A stretch of DNA of 9,763 nt, from contig JANWHZ010000044.1 in NCBI GenBank assembly GCA_025450135.1, positions 1 to 9,763 on the forward strand, written 5' to 3'. The stretch is from Candidatus Saccharimonadales bacterium (lineage in GTDB: Bacteria > Patescibacteriota > Saccharimonadia > Saccharimonadales > UBA4665). A program made the translations under genes and the position numbers. Below are positions 6,704 to 9,763 of the stretch, piece after piece; the stretch's first letter is position 1, and each line of letters begins with the position of its first letter. Under the pieces are notes generated by a model. It did no database searches and was not told where the DNA came from. It worked only from the letters and a program-made list of their open reading frames with translations.

Positions 6704-7870
6704 CTAGCGAGTTATGTAATTTGAATAATTAGTGACGGGTTGCCAGGCAACATCTACTCTGCCCCAAGCGCCATAGATAGGTTGGCCACTAGCCCCGATG
6801 CCACCTGCGCCGTTCATCTCACGGATCAATACCTGTTTACCATCGCTGGAAACGGCATCAACAATACCAACGTGCCCTAAACCGTAGGCCATCCAGCTGT
6901 TCTGAGCGATCGCACCAACCGATGGCGTCGAGCTGACTGTCCATCCCGCAGCACGCGCACCAGCGGCCCAGGTGGCAGCGTTCCCCCAGTTAGCAGGAAC
7001 TTGTATCTGTGACGCCACATACCAGGTGCAGTTACCGTAGTCATAGCCGTTGTAGCCATAAATCGCTGAGGCACCGAACGCGAATCCGTAGCTGTACCCA
7101 TAGTAGTATGTTGGCGCAACGATGATCTGACCGTCAGGTATGATGATCTGCTCACCAACACTAAGACCAGTGAACTCAGCATCGTTGTAGGCAACAATCT
7201 TTGATTCATTCGAACGATACTTTGAAGCTAGGCTACTCGGCGTGTCACCAGATTGGACGGTATAGACAATCCCGTTCACCGGCGGAATGACCAGCGATTT
7301 GCCTGCTGCAAGTGTCGCGCCTTCTGTTAAACCATTGGACCAGGCAACACTATCAGTACTAATGCCGAACTTAGTCGCCACGCCTGATAATGTATCTCCT
7401 GGCTGACTCACGTAGGTTTGGATGTCTTTTCTCGAGACAAATGCAGAGGGTACAACTTGCGGCTTGTTGACTACTTCGCTGTTTGTCGAAGCCACCGCCA
7501 ATTGAATGAGCGCGCTGTCAGCGAGCTCTTTCACGGCGCCTGCCTCGGGCAAGTTGGTCATCCCAGCAACTGTAAGGGCGATATCGACTGAAGCCAGATT
7601 ATCAACTGGCTGTGCCACTACTGGCGTGCTCGCAGCTGAAGCAGCAGCTGTCGGCATAGTACCAGTATGGGTTGGATTCAATATAACTACGCCTACGACA
7701 ACACCGAGTAAAATAATATTCACAACTACGATACTCCAACGAGAGAGCTTGCGAGCCGCAGTACGTTTCTGTAAAGAGCGGCGCAAACGTAAGACAAGTG
7801 ACGTGGCAAAAGATCGTCGAAGTTGTGTTAAGTTGGCTTGCGCCGCACGAGCGGTAATTTGATTGCTAAT
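6704..7870 (-). CDS. Membrane-anchored LysM-CHAP peptidoglycan hydrolase, probable AUU start
   Basis: Likely binds peptidoglycan through LysM and cleaves its peptide with a CHAP cysteine amidase/endopeptidase outside the membrane. Numbering from the proposed AUU (388 aa): basic Gln/Arg-rich N-terminus 1-45, one membrane segment 46-64, an Ala/Thr-rich linker, LysM 1 at about 152-196 (YVSQPGDTLSGVATKFGIS), LysM 2 at 202-245 (YTVQSGDTPSSLASKY), a Tyr/Gly-rich spacer 254-278, then CHAP to the end. Catalytic residues appear to be C281 (GNCTWY) and H333 (GHVGIV), with E351 or N353 (REMNG) completing the site. The only canonical alternative start is TTG at 7786, which lacks a ribosome-binding site. 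AUU at 7870 lies 7 nt after AGGAG, and no ATG, GTG or TTG lies between the upstream in-frame TGA (7904-7906) and AUU. It could serve self-remodelling or attack on a host cell; the sequence does not decide. Confidence 0.92.
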   Translation of the reverse strand: MSNQITARAAQANLTQLRRSFATSLVLRLRRSLQKRTAARKLSRWSIVVVNIILLGVVVGVVILNPTHTGTMPTAAASAASTPVVAQPVDNLASVDIALTVAGMTNLPEAGAVKELADSALIQLAVASTNSEVVNKPQVVPSAFVSRKDIQTYVSQPGDTLSGVATKFGISTDSVAWSNGLTEGATLAAGKSLVIPPVNGIVYTVQSGDTPSSLASKYRSNESKIVAYNDAEFTGLSVGEQIIIPDGQIIVAPTYYYGYSYGFAFGASAIYGYNGYDYGNCTWYVASQIQVPANWGNAATWAAGARAAGWTVSSTPSVGAIAQNSWMAYGLGHVGIVDAVSSDGKQVLIREMNGAGGIGASGQPIYGAWGRVDVAWQPVTNYSNYITR

Positions 7871-7990
7871 ACTTAAGCTCCTACTGCGGCCATCGCGGCA
7901 GCGTCAGATCCTCTAAGCGGGGTTAATAACTACCGATGAGGAGTAAGCGAGCGGACAATAACGGTCAGGGTGCACTCACGTTACGGTAGT
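7871..7990 (-). promoter_or_regulatory. Leader of the LysM-CHAP gene with nested inverted repeats
   Basis: About 114 nt would be transcribed ahead of AUU from the promoter at 7991-8019. Plus-strand coordinates: ACTACCG (7929-7935) pairs with CGGTAGT (7984-7990), enclosing TAACG (7959-7963) with CGTTA (7979-7983); the inner and outer 3' arms touch. The outermost arm overlaps the predicted transcription start, so it would be RNA only in readthrough from mltG and could otherwise be an operator. A minus-strand CTCCT (7943-7939) can pair with the AGGAG ribosome-binding site, and AGAGGA (7914-7909) could compete for it. I do not recognise a known riboswitch class. No tRNA, SRP RNA, tmRNA or RNase P motif is present. 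Confidence 0.4.
7878..7882 (-). promoter_or_regulatory. Ribosome-binding site that sets the AUU start of the LysM-CHAP gene
   Basis: AGGAG on the minus strand ends 7 nt before AUU at 7870, which is ideal spacing. Immediately upstream (7884-7901) is an imperfect hairpin with arms CTGCGGC and GCGGCAG, one mismatch and a 4-nt loop. It could hold the site open or mask it. No comparable sequence precedes the downstream TTG at 7786. Confidence 0.65.
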
Positions 7991-8019
7991 ATTGTACCAA
8001 ACCATTCGCCGCATGCAAA
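7991..8019 (-). promoter_or_regulatory. Promoter of the LysM-CHAP gene
   Basis: TTTGCA (8014-8019, 4 of 6 to TTGACA) and TACAAT (7991-7996, 5 of 6 to TATAAT) are 17 bp apart on the minus strand. The predicted start is near 7984. It lies in the gap after mltG and separates the hydrolase gene from the ruvX-mltG unit. Confidence 0.5.
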
Positions 8020-8053
8020 CCTACCGCCCCTGTTATCTACCCAGCGCGACGAG

Positions 8054-9112
8054 CTAATTGGACTGAGTACATAACTGGTGGCAATACTTGCTAACATTGT
8101 CGTTGTGCTCGGCTTCCGTCTTTGCAAAGTGCGTGGTGCCGTCGTCGCCAGAGACGAAGTACAGCCAATCAGTATTGGCGGGATGTGCTACTGCCTGTAG
8201 TGAGCTCGCGGTGACGTTACTAATGGGGCTCGGCGGCAGGCCAGCATGCAAACGAGTGTTGTAGGCGGAATCGTATGAAACGGAAGGCGGCAGGCCATCT
8301 TTAATCGCGCCGTAGTTATTGGAAGCGTCGGAACCAAGCGGCATATTAATGGAAAGCCGCTTTAAAAATACCTGGGCCACCTGGTCACGGTCAGTTTGGC
8401 TCGGCACTTCTTGCTCCACGATTGACGCCAGTGTCACTCCCTGGTACACCGTCAAGCCGTGCGCCGCAAATCCGGCGCGGATATCGGGCGTCAGGCGATC
8501 CTGCATCTCAGCTAACGATTCTCCTATGATTGTTTTTGGATCCGTTGTCGCGGTCTTTTGAAATGAATCGGGATACAAGAAACCCTCGAGCGATGCAGTA
8601 GGCGGATTATCTGCTAGCGCAGGATAAGCACTACGGTACTGCTCTGGCGAAAGTGCGGCATCGACGTCGGTAGCTTTGAAGCCTGCTTTAATAAACGCTG
8701 CCCTAATCTGGTCCAACCGCTGCCCAGGCAGAATGGTCACAAGATCTGTTGCCACCTTGCCGTCAACGATCATCTCAACGATTTGAGATGTGCTCATACT
8801 CGGGTTCAGGCTATAGGTACCCGCCTTGAGCTTATCCCGATCATTATGCACACTAACATACCACGTAAACGCCTGGTCGCTACGAATCAACCCAGCGTCT
8901 TTGAGTTGCTTGGCAATCTCATTGAGTGTGGCGCCAGTCATGACGGTAATATATTTCCTCGTACTACTTGTGCTAACCGGCTCAAGGTTTGCTGTATACC
9001 AATGCTGGACGCCGACAGTACCTGCGGTGGCCAAGGCAAGCATGGTTAGCAACAGTATAGATACCCGCCAAGGTAAACGTCGCCGTTTGACACCGATACT
9101 ATACGTTTTCAT
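8054..9112 (-). CDS. mltG: MltG, endolytic murein transglycosylase (YceG family)
   Basis: Cuts nascent glycan strands at the outer face of the membrane and so sets their length. The 352 residues begin with a basic cytoplasmic tail (KRRRLPWR), one membrane segment at about 17-35 and a LysM-like segment (ITVMTGATLNEIAKQLKDAG, 55-74). The YceG catalytic domain follows, with LEGFLYPDSF at 175-184, LASIVEQE at 228-235 (the first Glu, E233, corresponds to the catalytic residue), YNTRLHAGLPPSPISN at 284-299 and HFAKTEAEHNDNV near the end. Two cysteines in the last nine residues (C344, C348) lie after the domain. AGAGGA at 9121-9126 precedes ATG 9112 by 8 nt. The start overlaps the 3' end of ruvX by 14 bp, so translation is probably coupled. 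Confidence 0.97.
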   Translation of the reverse strand: MKTYSIGVKRRRLPWRVSILLLTMLALATAGTVGVQHWYTANLEPVSTSSTRKYITVMTGATLNEIAKQLKDAGLIRSDQAFTWYVSVHNDRDKLKAGTYSLNPSMSTSQIVEMIVDGKVATDLVTILPGQRLDQIRAAFIKAGFKATDVDAALSPEQYRSAYPALADNPPTASLEGFLYPDSFQKTATTDPKTIIGESLAEMQDRLTPDIRAGFAAHGLTVYQGVTLASIVEQEVPSQTDRDQVAQVFLKRLSINMPLGSDASNNYGAIKDGLPPSVSYDSAYNTRLHAGLPPSPISNVTASSLQAVAHPANTDWLYFVSGDDGTTHFAKTEAEHNDNVSKYCHQLCTQSN

Positions 9113-9512
9113 GCAAGTAATCCTCTAGTATATACGTTGCAGCTAGTGCATCTATATCTTCTTTTCGGTAGGGTTTACCGCGTCGAGTCAGCTCTTCCTC
9201 AGCTTTCACTGAGGTCAGCGTTTCATCCTGCCACACGAGCGGTACGGCCAGCACGGCAGCCAATCGGTCGCCATAGGTACGCACCGCCACTGTCTGTGCC
9301 GTCTCCTGACCGCTCATGCCACGTGGCAAACCTACAACGATCTCTTTTACATCTTCCTGCTCACAAATTGTTGCAAGCTGTTGGACGCTGTCGGCCGTAT
9401 TGGCGATCGTTTTATAGGGCGACGCGATTCGAGCCGTGCGGCTCGAAAGTGCCAGGCCAATTCTGGCCGCCCCAATGTCGAGAGCCAGAATTGTGCCATC
9501 TTGTCCTGCCAT
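9099..9512 (-). CDS. ruvX: RuvX/YqgF, RNase H-fold nuclease
   Basis: Member of the YqgF family, proposed to act as a Holliday-junction resolvase and, in E. coli, in 16S rRNA 5'-end maturation. Its 137 residues match the usual length. The RNase H-fold start LALDIGAARIGLALS (9-23) holds acidic D12; IVVGLPRGMSG (58-68) is the family glycine motif; WQDETLTSVKAEEEL (94-108) holds E97; and KEDIDALAATYILEDYL (117-133) holds D121. These supply the three acidic positions expected of an active enzyme. ATG 9512 is 11 bp after the preceding gene's stop, with no strong Shine-Dalgarno sequence, so it is probably translated from the shared mRNA. The 3' end overlaps mltG by 14 bp. Confidence 0.96.
   Translation of the reverse strand: MAGQDGTILALDIGAARIGLALSSRTARIASPYKTIANTADSVQQLATICEQEDVKEIVVGLPRGMSGQETAQTVAVRTYGDRLAAVLAVPLVWQDETLTSVKAEEELTRRGKPYRKEDIDALAATYILEDYLHENV
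9121..9126 (-). promoter_or_regulatory. Ribosome-binding site of mltG, inside ruvX
   Basis: AGAGGA on the minus strand lies 8 nt before the mltG ATG and within the last codons of ruvX. This contrasts with the leaderless-looking genes in the window and fits a gene inside an operon. Confidence 0.55.
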
Positions 9513-9523
9513 GTGTACGCTGG

Positions 9524-9763
9524 TTACTTCTTATCAATCGTTACGCTAATTTGGTTCGGATTCGTTGGTACGGTCGATACCCAGAACGGACTGAGCTGCA
9601 CATTGACGTTCGTTACGCCAGGAATTGCATTGACCATTGACTGTACATCGCCGATCCGCTTGCCAGCTGCCTGCTGCTTAATACTACCGACGCTAATGTC
9701 CGGCCCAATGGTTGCGCTTGTCACAACGTTAAGCAATACGGTAGATCCTGTCGTACTCGTGAC
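9524..9763 (-). CDS. C-terminal part of a protein, possibly baseplate-J-like (5' end outside window)
   Basis: The frame is open from the right edge to TAA at 9524, giving the last 79 residues. A TTG at 9736 is not needed as a start because the frame continues to the edge. The segment reads as a beta-rich region (STVLLNVVTSATIGPDISVG), a helix (SIKQQAAGKRIGDVQSMVNA) and a closing strand pair around IPGVTNVNVQLSPFWVSTVP. The pattern 'IPGV...V...SPFWV..VP..P..I.V.I' resembles the C-terminus of long extracytoplasmic proteins annotated baseplate-J-like in Saccharibacteria and other Patescibacteria. That comparison is from memory and is tentative. It lies 11 bp before ruvX and is probably in the same operon. 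Confidence 0.6.
   Translation of the reverse strand, partial: VTSTTGSTVLLNVVTSATIGPDISVGSIKQQAAGKRIGDVQSMVNAIPGVTNVNVQLSPFWVSTVPTNPNQISVTIDKK

Noticed and set aside
6284..6724. A 146-codon plus-strand ORF opposite obg
   Set aside because: It is fully antisense to the Obg domain and has no ribosome-binding site; its length comes from the glycine-rich codons of Obg read backwards.
7784..7786. TTG as the start of the LysM-CHAP gene
   Set aside because: It has no Shine-Dalgarno sequence or close promoter, while AUU 84 bases upstream is in frame and ideally spaced from AGGAG. TTG remains the fallback.
7871..8053. tRNA, tmRNA, SRP RNA, RNase P RNA or ydaO (c-di-AMP) riboswitch in the mltG-hydrolase gap
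   Set aside because: None of the conserved motifs of these RNAs was seen on either strand by eye. An unknown leader structure remains possible and is reported separately.
1..9763. Recoded UGA, as in Gracilibacteria and SR1
   Set aside because: None of the eight visible stops is TGA (TAA four, TAG four), but no gene needs an in-frame TGA read as an amino acid and eight stops is too few to argue from. The standard bacterial code fits.

Overview
The window looks like a piece of a Candidatus Saccharibacteria (TM7, Patescibacteria) chromosome. This rests on the mix of families (Obg, MltG, RuvX, a LysM-CHAP protein, an E. coli-type exonuclease I and a possible baseplate-J-like tail) and on their protein style, not on a database match, so the phylum call is an inference. 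The standard bacterial code fits every gene. Base composition is moderate and even. There is no insertion sequence, CRISPR array, tRNA or prophage gene block. No gap between genes exceeds 300 bases.

Nearly everything reads right to left. From the right edge come the 3' end of an unfinished gene (9763-9524), ruvX, and mltG overlapping ruvX by 14 bp. A roughly 180-bp non-coding leader with its own promoter follows, then a membrane-anchored LysM-CHAP cell-wall hydrolase, obg, a family-2-type glycosyltransferase and exonuclease I. A 67-residue membrane protein (2796-2999) is the only convincing plus-strand gene. Its 3' end overlaps the 3' end of exonuclease I, and it diverges from uvrA, which fills 2642-1 and runs off the left edge about 60 residues before its expected end.

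Functionally there are two themes. One is the cell envelope: MltG ends glycan strands, LysM-CHAP binds and cuts peptidoglycan, and the glycosyltransferase probably modifies a lipid or glycan. The other is nucleic-acid maintenance: RuvX, exonuclease I and UvrA, with Obg linking ribosome assembly and growth state.

The most notable observations concern gene starts. The LysM-CHAP gene appears to start at an AUU codon placed 7 nt after a perfect AGGAG ribosome-binding site, 28 codons upstream of the only other candidate (a TTG with no ribosome-binding site). Its leader has inverted repeats and an anti-Shine-Dalgarno sequence. In contrast, uvrA, obg, the glycosyltransferase and perhaps exonuclease I have a -10-like hexamer only 5-10 nt before ATG and no Shine-Dalgarno sequence, which suggests leaderless mRNAs. 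I see no clear new multi-gene system. The window is mainly housekeeping genes with unusual expression signals.
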